Origin: Consotaella salsifontis
GTDB lineage: Bacteria; Pseudomonadota; Alphaproteobacteria; Rhizobiales; Rhizobiaceae
NCBI RefSeq assembly: GCF_900167365.1
Contig: NZ_FUXL01000002.1
Location: forward strand, 124,001-188,000
DNA: 64,000 nt
Direction: 5' to 3'
A program made the translations under genes and the position numbers. Numbering within the stretch: the stretch's first letter is position 1; the number at the start of each line of letters is the position of its first letter. The notes beneath the pieces were generated by a model. That model worked only from the letters and a program-made list of their open reading frames with translations. It did not search any database and was not told where the DNA came from. Positions 44,156-53,019 of this stretch are shown piece by piece.

Positions 44156-45145
44156 TCAGCCTCCGGCCTTCTTCTTCATCTGCGCCAGCATGAGCCGGGC
44201 GATGGCGAGCACGATGAATGTGATGACGAACAGGACCAGGCCGAGGGCGATCAGCGAGGACGTGTAGAGATCGCCCGTCGCCTCGGTGAACTCATTGGCG
44301 ATGGAGGCCGAAATCGTGGTTCCTGGCGCGAGCAGCGAAGGAGTGATGCGGTGGGCGTTGCCGATGACGAAGGTCACCGCCATGGTCTCGCCGAGAGCGC
44401 GGCCGAGCCCGAGCATGATGCCGCCGATAAGCGCGACGCGGGTGTAGGGGATAACGATCTTCGTCGTCACTTCCCAGGTCGTCATCCCGAGGCCGTAGGC
44501 CGACTCCTTCAAAACCGCCGGAACCGTCGCGAAGACATCGCGGGCAATGGACGTGATGAAGGGCAGCACCATGATCGCCAGGATCAGCCCCGCCGTCAGC
44601 ACGCCGATGCCGTAGGGCGGACCGGCGAAGAGCGAGGACAGGAACGGAATGCCGTGAAAGGTGTCAATCAGAAACGGCTGCAGCGTGCGCTGAAGAAAGG
44701 GCGAAAAGACGAAAAGGCCCCAGATGCCGTAGATAATCGAGGGGATGCCGGCGAGAAGCTCGACTGCGATTCCGATAGGCCGGCGAAGCGGCCGTGGGCA
44801 GGTTTCCGTCAAAAAGATCGCGATACCGATGCCGATCGGCACTGCGAACACCATGGCGATGATCGAGGTTACGATCGTGCCGTAGATCGGCGCCAAGGCG
44901 CCGAAATTCTCCTTCACCGGGTTCCACGATTCCGTGGTGAGGAAGCCCAGCCCGAAGGTCTTGAAGGCGAGGAAGGAGCCGGTCACGAGAGAAAAGGCGA
45001 CGCCCGCCAGAACCACGAGTACGAGGATAGCAGCCCCTCGCGTCAGGTTCTTGAAAACCGCGTCGCTCGTCGCAAACCGCCGAACCGCCCGCTGCCTCGA
45101 TTCTCTCGACAAGTCCTCGGTGTCGGCCTCTGCGATACTGACCAT
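44156..45145 (-). CDS. pstC: Phosphate ABC transporter permease PstC
   Basis: A 329-residue permease with six main membrane segments, a 40-residue cytoplasmic N-terminus, and the coupling loop [21 protein letters not shown]. The [15 protein letters not shown] and [13 protein letters not shown] stretches are typical of PstC. A strong stem-loop separates it from pstS. Confidence 0.95.
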   Translation of the reverse strand: MVSIAEADTEDLSRESRQRAVRRFATSDAVFKNLTRGAAILVLVVLAGVAFSLVTGSFLAFKTFGLGFLTTESWNPVKENFGALAPIYGTIVTSIIAMVFAVPIGIGIAIFLTETCPRPLRRPIGIAVELLAGIPSIIYGIWGLFVFSPFLQRTLQPFLIDTFHGIPFLSSLFAGPPYGIGVLTAGLILAIMVLPFITSIARDVFATVPAVLKESAYGLGMTTWEVTTKIVIPYTRVALIGGIMLGLGRALGETMAVTFVIGNAHRITPSLLAPGTTISASIANEFTEATGDLYTSSLIALGLVLFVITFIVLAIARLMLAQMKKKAGG

Positions 45146-45171
45146 GCTTTAAGCCTCAAAGCCCATGAAAA

Positions 45172-45205
45172 GCCGGGAGGCCACCCGGAAAGGTGGCCTC
45201 CCGGC
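45172..45205 (-). terminator. Stem-loop with T-run between pstS and pstC
   Basis: Perfect 14-bp stem (GCCGGGAGGCCACC / GGTGGCCTCCCGGC) around a 6-base loop, directly followed on the minus strand by TTTT. It begins nine bases after the pstS stop. It has the form of a partial terminator that would leave pstS mRNA more abundant than pstC-A-B. Confidence 0.8.
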
Positions 45206-45213
45206 AAGGCGGA

Positions 45214-46269
45214 TCACTTGGACGGAGCGTAAACGGCCTTGCCGTCGCTCTGGATCTTCGCCCACTCCTGCTCGACCTTCTCGACGACCGCGTCGGGCAT
45301 CGGAATATAGTCGAGGGTCTGCGCCATGTCGTCACCCTCGGCGTAGGCCCACTCGAAGAACTTCAGAGCGGCGGCCGAATCCTCGGCGCTGTCCGGCTCC
45401 TCGTGCATGAGGATGAAGGTCGCAGCGGTCATCGGCCAGGACTTGGCGCCCGGCTGGTTGGCGAGGATGACGCCGAAGCCCGGCTGGCTCGACCAATCGG
45501 CACCCTCGGCGGCGGCAGCGAAGGCAGCGCTCTCGGGGGCGACCTTCTGGCCGTCCTTGTTGATCATGTCGGCATAGGTCATCTTGTTCTGCAGGGCATA
45601 GGCGTATTCGACATAGCCGATCGAATTCGCGGTCTGGCCGACATTGGCGGCCACGCCCTCGTTGCCCTTGGCGCCGATGCCGACGGGCCACTCGACGCTG
45701 GTGTTCACGCCGATCTTGTCGGACCAGTCGCTGGAGACTTCACCGAGATAATAGGTGAAGTTGAAGGTCGTGCCCGAACCGTCCGAGCGGTGAACGACGG
45801 CGATGGCCGCGTCCGGCAGCTTGGCATCGGGGTTGAGCTTGGCGATCGCCTCGTCGTTCCACTGGGTGATTTCGCCCATGAAGATCTTGGCGAGGGTTTC
45901 GCCGTCGAGCACCAGCTCGCCCGGCTTCACGCCCTCGACGTTGATCACCGGAACGATGCCGCCCATGACGGTCGGGAACTGGACGAGCCCGTTCTTCTCG
46001 AGCTCCTCGCCGCCCAGCGGCTTGTCGGTGGCGCCGAACGTCACGGTGCGGGCCTCGATCTGCTTGATGCCGCCGCCCGAGCCGATGGACTGGTAGTTGA
46101 GGCCGACGCCGGTATTCTTCTTATAGGCGTCCGCCCACTTCGCGTAGATCGGATAAGGGAAGGTGGCTCCGGCGCCGGAGATGTCGGCGGCCTGCGCGAA
46201 CGACACCATGGCCATCGCAGCCGCGCCGGCCAGAGCCGCCTTCGCGGAAATCTTGAGAAGAGCGTTCAT
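45214..46269 (-). CDS. pstS: Periplasmic phosphate-binding protein PstS
   Basis: A 351-residue exported protein. A signal peptide covers about residues 1-27 ([22 protein letters not shown]). The mature start [17 protein letters not shown] and [16 protein letters not shown] contain phosphate-contact residues. It delivers inorganic phosphate to PstCA. First gene of the pst operon; a Pho box lies about 380 bases upstream. Confidence 0.96.
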   Translation of the reverse strand: MNALLKISAKAALAGAAAMAMVSFAQAADISGAGATFPYPIYAKWADAYKKNTGVGLNYQSIGSGGGIKQIEARTVTFGATDKPLGGEELEKNGLVQFPTVMGGIVPVINVEGVKPGELVLDGETLAKIFMGEITQWNDEAIAKLNPDAKLPDAAIAVVHRSDGSGTTFNFTYYLGEVSSDWSDKIGVNTSVEWPVGIGAKGNEGVAANVGQTANSIGYVEYAYALQNKMTYADMINKDGQKVAPESAAFAAAAEGADWSSQPGFGVILANQPGAKSWPMTAATFILMHEEPDSAEDSAAALKFFEWAYAEGDDMAQTLDYIPMPDAVVEKVEQEWAKIQSDGKAVYAPSK

Positions 46270-46682
46270 TGAGAAGCCTCACTGTTTTGGAATTCTGTTC
46301 GCATTGTCAGGGTCACGTCACCGCTGTCGCGGCCACCAGCCGACACGGGGCTCTACTATCTCGCGTCCATGTCATTTGGATGAATGATCTTCAGCGCTCT
46401 AGACGAGACTCGATACATGACACTTCCAGCACTTTCCGCGACTGATGCTTTGGCACCCATGCGGATTTCCCCGACATACTCGGCGAATACACGGAAAGCA
46501 GAGAGGCATGTGGCCATTACTGCTTCCCTCCGACGAAATCCAAGCGCCTACAACTTCGCAAGCATCCCGATGGATGACCGATTTCGGCTTTCTTCGTTCA
46601 AGCCAGCGGACCGGTCGCCCTTTCGTCGAGGGGCGGTATACGACACTCCAACAACAGATTTGTGACAGCTTAACTCCCTGAT
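46270..46682. other. 413-bp region between phoR and pstS
   Basis: No credible gene. On the minus strand it forms the pst promoter and leader, with a Pho-box-like element at 46651-46668. The rest holds no clear hairpin or second consensus box that I can support. A weaker GTGTCAT half-site occurs near 46420. Confidence 0.55.
46651..46668 (-). promoter_or_regulatory. Pho-box-like element upstream of pstS
   Basis: On the minus strand CTGTCAC-AAAT-CTGTTGT has two 7-bp direct repeats spaced 4 bases apart, the PhoB-site layout (CTGTCAT-N4-CTGTCAT), with 11 of 14 matches. It starts 14 bases after the phoR stop and about 380 bases before pstS. Confidence 0.5.
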
Positions 46683-47972
46683 TTAGAACGATCTCCCATC
46701 CTTCAGCGCGGGCAACCTCGCGGTAAAGACGGATCCCTTGCCGAGTTCGGACTCGATCAGAAGCTCGGCGCGATGGCGAACGAGGATGTTGCGAACGATA
46801 GAAAGCCCGAGGCCGGTTCCGCGCCGCGCCTTGGAACGCCCAGCATCGACACGGTAGAAGCGCTCGGTGAGGCGCGGCACGTGTTCGGCGGGAATTCCGG
46901 CGCCAAAATCACGTACGGACACATCGTAGTAGCTCAGATCGCGGTTGCGGCCCGCGCTCAGGGACAGCACCACCCGCTCGCCGGAATCGCCGTACTTGCA
47001 AGCGTTCTCGATGAGGTTCGAGAACACCTGTATCAACTGGTCGCGCTCGCCCAACACCAGGAATTCGCCCTGCGGCGGCTCAAACTCCAGCGCCACGCCG
47101 GACTCCGCGGCGAGAGGCGCCATCATTTCGCACGTCTCGCGAAGGAGTGTGTTGAGGTCGACGCGGGTCTCTATGGGGATGTGGCGCTTCATCTCGATGC
47201 GCGACAATGACATCAGGTCGTCGATCAGGCGCGACATTCGCCGAGCCTGGTCGTGCATGACGCCGAGAAACTTCTCTCGCGCCACAGGGTCGTCTCGCGC
47301 CGGCCCTTGCAGCGTCTCGATGAATCCGATGACGGATGCGAGCGGCGTTCGCAGCTCATGGCTCGCGTTGGCGACGAAGTCGCTCCGCATGCGCTCGACC
47401 TCGTGCTCCACGGTGCGATCGTGAAACAGCATCAGAAAGAAGAAGGGATCTTCTCCACGGGCGGCGGGAACGGGCGAAATCTCCACCTCCCACGCGCGCG
47501 CCGCCGGACCTCGCTCCACATATTGCGCGCGGCCAGACCCGGCCGATTTCACCGCCCGCTCGATCGAGGCGAGCAGTTCAGGAGAGCGGAATCGGAGCGC
47601 AATGGAATCGCCCAGCGAAACGACGCCGAAGGCAGCGCCCACCTGCTGGTTGGCATAGCGCAGCATGAGATTGCGGTCGAGGATGATGCAGGGTTCCGCG
47701 ATGGCCTCGACCACCGCTTTCATCGCCGTCTCCGGCCACAGGGAAAATGTGCGGGCCGAAGCCTTGCGAGAGCGGGACGGGAGCTGGCGGGGCCGCTGTA
47801 GCGCAGTGACCAGGGCCATCGCGGCCAGGCCGAGAAGAGCGATCGGCCGCGCCTCGTGGAAAAACACGGCGATGCCGATAAGCGCGACCGCCCCGACGAT
47901 GAAGACCCGCAGGCTCGACGTCGTGGTCTCGTAAGGCGGGAGGTCTTTGTCGCGCGAGGCGGGAAGAGACAT
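46683..47972 (-). CDS. phoR: Phosphate regulon sensor histidine kinase PhoR
   Basis: A 429-residue membrane kinase. Two N-terminal hydrophobic segments (about 20-40 and 43-60) with almost no periplasmic loop are typical of PhoR. A PAS domain (about 80-190: IAEPCIILDRNLMLRYANQ) precedes the HisKA box with the phospho-His (NASHELRTPLASV) and an ATPase domain with N-box NLIENACKYGD and GTGLGLSIV. ATG 47972 is preferred (GAGG upstream); ATG 47987 is an alternative. It lies upstream of pstS but separated by 413 bases, so it is probably transcribed on its own. Confidence 0.93.
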   Translation of the reverse strand: MSLPASRDKDLPPYETTTSSLRVFIVGAVALIGIAVFFHEARPIALLGLAAMALVTALQRPRQLPSRSRKASARTFSLWPETAMKAVVEAIAEPCIILDRNLMLRYANQQVGAAFGVVSLGDSIALRFRSPELLASIERAVKSAGSGRAQYVERGPAARAWEVEISPVPAARGEDPFFFLMLFHDRTVEHEVERMRSDFVANASHELRTPLASVIGFIETLQGPARDDPVAREKFLGVMHDQARRMSRLIDDLMSLSRIEMKRHIPIETRVDLNTLLRETCEMMAPLAAESGVALEFEPPQGEFLVLGERDQLIQVFSNLIENACKYGDSGERVVLSLSAGRNRDLSYYDVSVRDFGAGIPAEHVPRLTERFYRVDAGRSKARRGTGLGLSIVRNILVRHRAELLIESELGKGSVFTARLPALKDGRSF

Positions 47973-48103
47973 GACACCTCGGGGCATGAAAGGCCGCAGA
48001 CTCCACAGCCGGCCGCCGACTCAATTCCTCGCAGGGTGAATGAGAATTGCTTCATTCATATTGCGGGGACACACGATCAGTGATGACATGAAGGAAGCCG
48101 AAA

Positions 48104-49102
48104 TCAAGGCTGCCGAGGACGAACACGCACGGCATAAAGAAGAAGGTCGTCTTCGCCGGCCCCCGCCTGCGGTTGAAGGACGAGAGAAGCTTCCGCATCG
48201 GGGTCGGACGGCACATCGAAATCGAAGGCTACGCTCCGCCGAAGCGCGTCAAGCTCGAATGTCCTTTCGCCGCAGGGGGAGCTTACCCCGAAGCGGCAGG
48301 AGACCTTGAGCCTTCGGCCGGCTTCATTGGGCGAGCCCGCCGTCAACTCGACCGTGACTCCCTGCCCGGCGACACCGTCGAGGACACCCTCGCCAAAGCC
48401 GATCACGACGTCGCCCGTACCCGCCTTCGACGGCGCTATGCGCAGCGCTTCGTTTTCGCCGGTTCCGTGCTGCTCCGCCCTTGCACCGCCCTCGGTCGAG
48501 ACCTGATCGATCTCGCCCCCGTCGAGAACCGTGATCCACGCTGCGCCTTCCTGCCCTACCCTCCCCGGGCTGGAGAGCGAGGCCTTCAAGGCGGATGCGG
48601 ACAGGAAGACGACAACCGCCACGGCCGAGAAGCCGATGGCGGCAACAGCCATGCGAGCCGACGCGGAACGGCCCGACACCTTGGGCGCGCGCGCGCTTTT
48701 GGACGCCCCCGACCTGGCCGCCGAGCGCTTGCCCATGGGAGCCGCTGCGAGCGCCGGTTTGGAACCCTCGGGCCGCGGCGCCGAAGCGACACTCCGCCCG
48801 ACCGGTGCGATAGGGCGCGCGGCTGTCCGTTCGCCAGGCCGAGTGCCAGCGGACGGCGTGGCGGGCGGTGGCGCCGGTTTCACCGGAGCCGTATCGGGGG
48901 AGCGCCATTGCGCCTCGCTGGCGCTGATCACCTTTTCGAGTTGGTCGCGGTAGGCCTTGGCCTGATGCGCAGTGGCCGTGCTGGCGGCGATCAGCTTGTC
49001 CAGCGCGTCCCGCGCGGCGGCATGAACCGCTCGGCGAAATGCCGGATCGGATGCGTTGCCTCGAGCAAGCGCGCGCAGAAGCCCCTCTTCGATCGCGCTC
49101 AT
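48104..49102 (-). CDS. Single-pass membrane protein of unknown function
   Basis: A 332-residue protein I do not recognise. Residues 1-65 are a helical soluble segment (IEEGLLRALARGNASDPAFRR-type). Residues 66-145 are a basic Ala/Pro/Ser-rich linker. One membrane helix lies at about 150-170 (MAVAAIGFSAVAVVVFLSASAL). The C-terminal ~155 residues, probably periplasmic, form a beta-rich domain with two cysteines (SCRFGVSSPCGERT) that could form a disulfide. The opposite strand also stays open here, but domain logic favours the minus strand. It is divergent from the SDR gene. Confidence 0.65.
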   Translation of the reverse strand: MSAIEEGLLRALARGNASDPAFRRAVHAAARDALDKLIAASTATAHQAKAYRDQLEKVISASEAQWRSPDTAPVKPAPPPATPSAGTRPGERTAARPIAPVGRSVASAPRPEGSKPALAAAPMGKRSAARSGASKSARAPKVSGRSASARMAVAAIGFSAVAVVVFLSASALKASLSSPGRVGQEGAAWITVLDGGEIDQVSTEGGARAEQHGTGENEALRIAPSKAGTGDVVIGFGEGVLDGVAGQGVTVELTAGSPNEAGRRLKVSCRFGVSSPCGERTFELDALRRSVAFDFDVPSDPDAEASLVLQPQAGAGEDDLLLYAVRVRPRQP

Positions 49103-49257
49103 CCGTCTCCCCGTCTTGCTTTTCTCGGCCGTTTTAGATCAGGAACAGGCGGTGCGAAACTGGACAGGCAGACGCGCACCCTTGCTTTTGGCGAGTCCGA
49201 TTGCCGTGGCATTATAGCGAAAGTCCGGCGCGAGGCGCCGCAGCGGGGAGAAACGTG

Positions 49258-50043
49258 ATGGCATTGGACGGACGTGTTGCGATCGTCACGGGCGGCGCCA
49301 AGGGAATCGGCTATGCGATCGCCGATCGCTTCCTGCACGACGGCGCGAAAGTCGTCATCGCAGATATTGACGACCGCGCCGGCGCCGAAGCCGTGGAAAA
49401 CCTCTCCGACCTTGGCGAGGTCGCCTTTTTCAGCGCCGATGTGTCCGAGCGGCTGGACGTTCACAATCTCCTCGCCGCGACCTTGGACCGCTTTGGCGAT
49501 ATCGACATCCTCGTCAACAATGCCGGCGTCGTCCATCGGGCGGATTTTCTCGAGCTGGAGGAGGCGGATTTCGACCGCGTCATGCGGGTCAACCTCAAGG
49601 GCGCCTTCCTGTGCAGCCAGGCCGTCGCCAAGGGCATGGTCGAGAAGGTGAAGTCGGGTGGAGCGGCCGGCACGATCATCAACATGTCTTCGGTCAACGC
49701 CGTGGTCGCGCTGGCCGATCAGGTGCCCTATTCCGTTGCGAAAGGCGGCATCAGTCAATTGACCAAGGTCATGGCGCTTGCCCTTGCGCCCTACGATATT
49801 CGCGTCAACGCTGTGGGTCCGGGCTCGGTGATGACAGAGATGCTCCATTCGATCGCGCTCGATGAAGAGGCCAACAAACAGATCCTGTCGCGAACGCCGC
49901 TGGGGCGGATCGCAAATCCCTCCGAGATCGCGGCGGTAGCGGCCTTCCTCGCGTCCGACGAGGCAAGCTACATCACCGGCCAGACGATCTATGCCGATGG
50001 CGGCCGTCTGGCGCTTCATTTCACCGTGCCGGTGGACGACTGA
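49258..50043 (+). CDS. SDR-family NAD(P)-dependent oxidoreductase
   Basis: A 261-residue classical short-chain dehydrogenase. The cofactor motif TGGAKGIG is at 11-18, NNAG (ILVNNAGVV) near 87, catalytic Ser in NMSSVN near 143, YSVAK Tyr/Lys near 156-160, and the C-terminal GQTIYADGG. An Asp at the end of beta-2 (IADID) suggests NAD preference. The substrate is unknown. ATG 49258 has GGGGAG upstream. Single gene. Confidence 0.9.
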   Translation: MALDGRVAIVTGGAKGIGYAIADRFLHDGAKVVIADIDDRAGAEAVENLSDLGEVAFFSADVSERLDVHNLLAATLDRFGDIDILVNNAGVVHRADFLELEEADFDRVMRVNLKGAFLCSQAVAKGMVEKVKSGGAAGTIINMSSVNAVVALADQVPYSVAKGGISQLTKVMALALAPYDIRVNAVGPGSVMTEMLHSIALDEEANKQILSRTPLGRIANPSEIAAVAAFLASDEASYITGQTIYADGGRLALHFTVPVDD

Positions 50044-50214
50044 CTGTCATGACCGGGTCAAGCTTCGTGAGTTAGACCTGAGTTCGAGAACTCGTCAGCG
50101 CTTCGTTGGGCGGCATATCTTGCTCTTCTAATGAACGCTTGGTAGAGGCTTTTCACATCACAGGCGTCGCGGAAGCGCCGCTGCTCCAGCAGTACCTTCA
50201 TCGGGACGAATTCG

Positions 50215-50865
50215 ATGGAAATGCCGAAGCTGCGACTAATCGCCGCGATCCTTCTTCTACCGATCATCGCCATCGCAGCTCCGGTCGGTGGTTATGCCGG
50301 CTACCTTCAAATTGTCGGCAACATTCACACCGTTGAGGACGGGAAGCTTTACCGCTCGGGGACGCTCTCACCTGCGCGGCTCAAGGCGTTGGTGGAAAAA
50401 GACGGCATCAAGACCATCGTCAATCTTCGCGGCGATATCGGCAGTGACTGGCACAAGGCCGAGAAGTCATTCGCGGAAGCTCATGACATTGCGTTTGTCG
50501 ATTACGACCTGAACGCGGGCCGCATCCCCTCGATGGAAACGATGCGCGAGATCGCAGAGACCTTGCGAAACGCCAAGAGTCCCATCCTGATCCACTGCAA
50601 ATCCGGTTCTGACCGAACTGGCTTGGCGGCGGGGATCTATGAGATCGCGGTCGACGGAGAAACTCTCCAGCAGGCAGAGGACCAGCTGTCCTTCTTCTAC
50701 GGTCATTTTCCATGGCTGGGCAGCAACACCTATGCCATGGACTGGGCGCTGGCGATCTTTGCGGATAACTGGACCGTCAGGGACCCTAACCACGAAGCGC
50801 CCGTGCCGCCGGCCAGCGCGCCTGACCGGGTGATGTTGTCGGCAGGCGTACAGACGAGGCCGTGA
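50215..50865 (+). CDS. Exported or membrane-anchored dual-specificity/tyrosine phosphatase
   Basis: A 216-residue protein. An N-terminal hydrophobic segment (about 7-30) is either a signal peptide or an anchor. The catalytic P-loop HCKSGSDRTG (CX5R) lies near residues 124-133, with YRSGTLSP and NLRGD upstream as in the bacterial DSP/Siw14-like group. Such enzymes remove phosphate from phosphotyrosine or inositol phosphates; substrate unknown. The C-terminal 30 residues are Pro/Ala-rich. Confidence 0.82.
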   Translation: MEMPKLRLIAAILLLPIIAIAAPVGGYAGYLQIVGNIHTVEDGKLYRSGTLSPARLKALVEKDGIKTIVNLRGDIGSDWHKAEKSFAEAHDIAFVDYDLNAGRIPSMETMREIAETLRNAKSPILIHCKSGSDRTGLAAGIYEIAVDGETLQQAEDQLSFFYGHFPWLGSNTYAMDWALAIFADNWTVRDPNHEAPVPPASAPDRVMLSAGVQTRP

Positions 50866-50894
50866 CATTCGGCGGCGCCTTGAAGTCTACACCC

Positions 50895-51089
50895 TCAGTG
50901 AGAGGCGCTGACCGGGATCGTATATTCGCTCTTCAGCGTTTCAAGGACAGCATCGAGTGAAACACCCGATTTGGCGTGGAGCGTCACAAGCCGCTGGGCC
51001 TCGACCTGAATGTCGAGCGGGCGCCGCGTCTCTTCCGCCTCGAAGAGAAGATCAGCGATATCTACGGCGACATCGAGAAACCGGGTCAT
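50895..51089 (-). CDS. Small hypothetical protein
   Basis: A 64-residue acidic, mostly helical protein (TRFLDVAVDIADLLFEAEE...), convergent with the phosphatase gene. An upstream ATG at 51128 is also in frame. Composition looks coding, but I recognise no family and the ribosome binding site is weak. Confidence 0.45.
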   Translation of the reverse strand: MTRFLDVAVDIADLLFEAEETRRPLDIQVEAQRLVTLHAKSGVSLDAVLETLKSEYTIPVSASH

Positions 51090-51129
51090 CGGTCGCGCAC
51101 CTTCAACCGTGAATCCGGACCGCGCCATT

Positions 51130-51559
51130 AGGGCACAACCCGCTGGGAATGCTTTCTAACGCACACTCAAAGAGCAAGTTCCGCTCTAAACGATTTTTTT
51201 GCAGCGCAAACCGATTAAGCAGCCCAACCGATTGCCTAATTGCGATACTCGTTATTTGCTTCACAAAGGGTTGTTTCTCAATTGATGAATCTAGATGATT
51301 TTTTTCAGTTATCGACGCCGTAAGATTTTGACCATTATCGCGCGCCGAAGCCGACCTGCAAATCCACACCCGATTCGGCATCCACTGCTTTCTGGAACGA
51401 TTTAATTATTTGCCGGCTTCTCACGAACGATCGTTTCTTTCGCTTTCGCGACCGAATTAGTCGTTCTCCGAAAGAAATAAAAAGTGGACAGCAGAATCTA
51501 TCTGGTTCAACATACTTGCAGGTCTGGATGTCTTGCGTATCTGAGGAGAGGAGACCGCA
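51130..51559. other. AT-rich intergenic region
   Basis: About 430 bases clearly lower in GC than the rest of the window, with T-runs at about 51193-51199 and 51299-51305. ORFs here look non-coding. It may hold promoters for the small genes on either side or a small RNA; nothing specific can be supported. Confidence 0.5.
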
Positions 51560-51766
51560 ATGGCTTTCGACAAGCTCCCTCTCGATATGGTCACATCGCG
51601 CCGCTTCGAGCGTCGACGTCGGTTCCTGGAGGTCGTTCCGACGGTAGCGCCGGATGACATGCGCCTTGCTATCAATGCTGGGTTCTCCGCAGAGGAAATC
51701 CGCTACATGTTTGATCTGCCCGATGATCTGATTGTCAGTACGGAGGCTTCCATCCCCGCAGCCTGA
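51560..51766 (+). CDS. Small basic protein of unknown function
   Basis: A 68-residue protein with an Arg-rich front (SRRFERRRRF) and an acidic C-terminal half (FSAEEIRYMFDLPDDL). A strong GAGGAGAGGAG precedes the ATG, which supports translation. No family is recognised. Confidence 0.55.
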   Translation: MAFDKLPLDMVTSRRFERRRRFLEVVPTVAPDDMRLAINAGFSAEEIRYMFDLPDDLIVSTEASIPAA

Positions 51767-51862
51767 CGATCGTCGACCATTCAGTCAGGCCATGACATCG
51801 AGCGGCGCAACCTCCCTGCTTTGCCGTCGTTCATCTCGTGACATCCGATTCAGGAGCGCGTC

Positions 51863-52054
51863 ATGAGTGGAACGACAAAAGAGTCTGAGCAGGACAAGAA
51901 AACAAAGCAAGGCCATAAGGTCGGGGCGCACGACAAGTCGGGTGCGGAAGGTCCGCATGCTAAGCCCGAGTTGACCAACACGGATTCCACACCGGGAACG
52001 GGTGCACTGCCAGATAAGAATGGCGGAGGCGACGCGGATGCGGGCGCGGGTTGA
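51863..52054 (+). CDS. Small hydrophilic, Lys/Gly-rich protein
   Basis: A 63-residue, very hydrophilic protein without hydrophobic core (Lys, Asp, Gly, Thr-rich), probably disordered, resembling stress-associated small proteins in composition only. AGGAG lies about seven bases before the ATG. No family is recognised. Confidence 0.5.
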   Translation: MSGTTKESEQDKKTKQGHKVGAHDKSGAEGPHAKPELTNTDSTPGTGALPDKNGGGDADAGAG

Positions 52055-52120
52055 ACCGACAGCGCCCGCCCTACCTATCAGGCCAGCAGTCGGTCAGAGC
52101 ACTGCGCCCACCGAACGCAA

Positions 52121-52936
52121 TTGTCATCTGGTCCAAAATCCGACGTGTCTCTAGATCTTTCCCGATCCCGCCTGAACTCCATCGCTTCCCGCTTCCGCAG
52201 GACACGGGCAGGCGTCTTTGCGGACCGGTTTATCTTCAACCGCTTCGAAGTTCCCACTCTGGTGGGAATCGTGGTCATTGCGGCGTTCCTCTGGGGTTTT
52301 GCCCATCTCGCCAGCGAGGTGCTAGAGGGCGATACCAACGCGTTCGACCGGGCGGTCCTGCTGGCGCTGCGCAACCCGGCCGACCTTGCCGACCCCATCG
52401 GCCCCGGCTGGTTCGAGGGCATGGCGCGGGATATCACCGCGCTGGGCGGCGTCGCCGTCCTCACGTTCCTCACCGTTGCCGTGGCTGGCTGGCTCTGGAT
52501 GCGCGGCAACGGACGCACGATGTGGCTGGTGCTGCTTTCGAGCGCCGGCGGCTTTGCCGTCAGCCACCTGTTGAAAGAGGTCTTCGGGCGCGCGCGCCCT
52601 GACCTCGTGCCCCACGGCGCCACGGTTTACACGGCCAGTTTCCCCTCCAGCCATTCGATGATGTCGGCGGCGATCTATCTGACGCTCGCCGCGCTTGTGG
52701 CGAGAGTGGAGCCGCGCCGCCGGGTAAAAGCCTACCTCCTTGTGGTCGCAAGCCTTCTCTCGGTGCTCGTCGGCCTCAGCCGCATCTATCTCGGGGTTCA
52801 TTGGCCCACCGATGTCATCGCCGGTTGGGCCTTGGGAGCGACTTGGGCTCTGATCTGGTGGATGGGCGCACGCTGGCTCGAGTCGCGGGGCGTCGTCGAG
52901 CCGGAGCGCGATGAGCCGAGCTCACCGCAGGACTGA
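52121..52936 (+). CDS. PAP2-family membrane phosphatase
   Basis: A membrane protein of up to 271 residues with about six hydrophobic segments and all three PAP2 motifs: KEVFGRARP (motif 1), PSSHS (motif 2) and SRIYLGVHWPTD (motif 3). These enzymes dephosphorylate lipid phosphates such as phosphatidate or undecaprenyl diphosphate at the outer face of the inner membrane. The start is unsure: TTG 52121 or GTG 52145; no ATG fits and neither has a good ribosome binding site. Confidence 0.85.
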   Translation: MSSGPKSDVSLDLSRSRLNSIASRFRRTRAGVFADRFIFNRFEVPTLVGIVVIAAFLWGFAHLASEVLEGDTNAFDRAVLLALRNPADLADPIGPGWFEGMARDITALGGVAVLTFLTVAVAGWLWMRGNGRTMWLVLLSSAGGFAVSHLLKEVFGRARPDLVPHGATVYTASFPSSHSMMSAAIYLTLAALVARVEPRRRVKAYLLVVASLLSVLVGLSRIYLGVHWPTDVIAGWALGATWALIWWMGARWLESRGVVEPERDEPSSPQD

Positions 52937-53019
52937 CGCGGCGGTCGGGTGTCTGTTCGCGATCCTTGCCCTCTCTGTTCATCGGATGACGCGCTCCCCA
53001 TCTTGACGTCCGATGAACC

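Noticed and set aside
49099-50019. 306-residue minus-strand frame opposite the SDR gene
   Set aside because: The plus strand has an intact SDR with cofactor and catalytic motifs.
51103-51381. 92-residue minus-strand reading frame
   Set aside because: It lies in AT-rich DNA, overlaps the small minus-strand gene and shows no coding character or ribosome site.
51390-51440. Possible EcfG-type general stress promoter (GGAAC near 51395)
   Set aside because: No CGTT-like second element at the right spacing.
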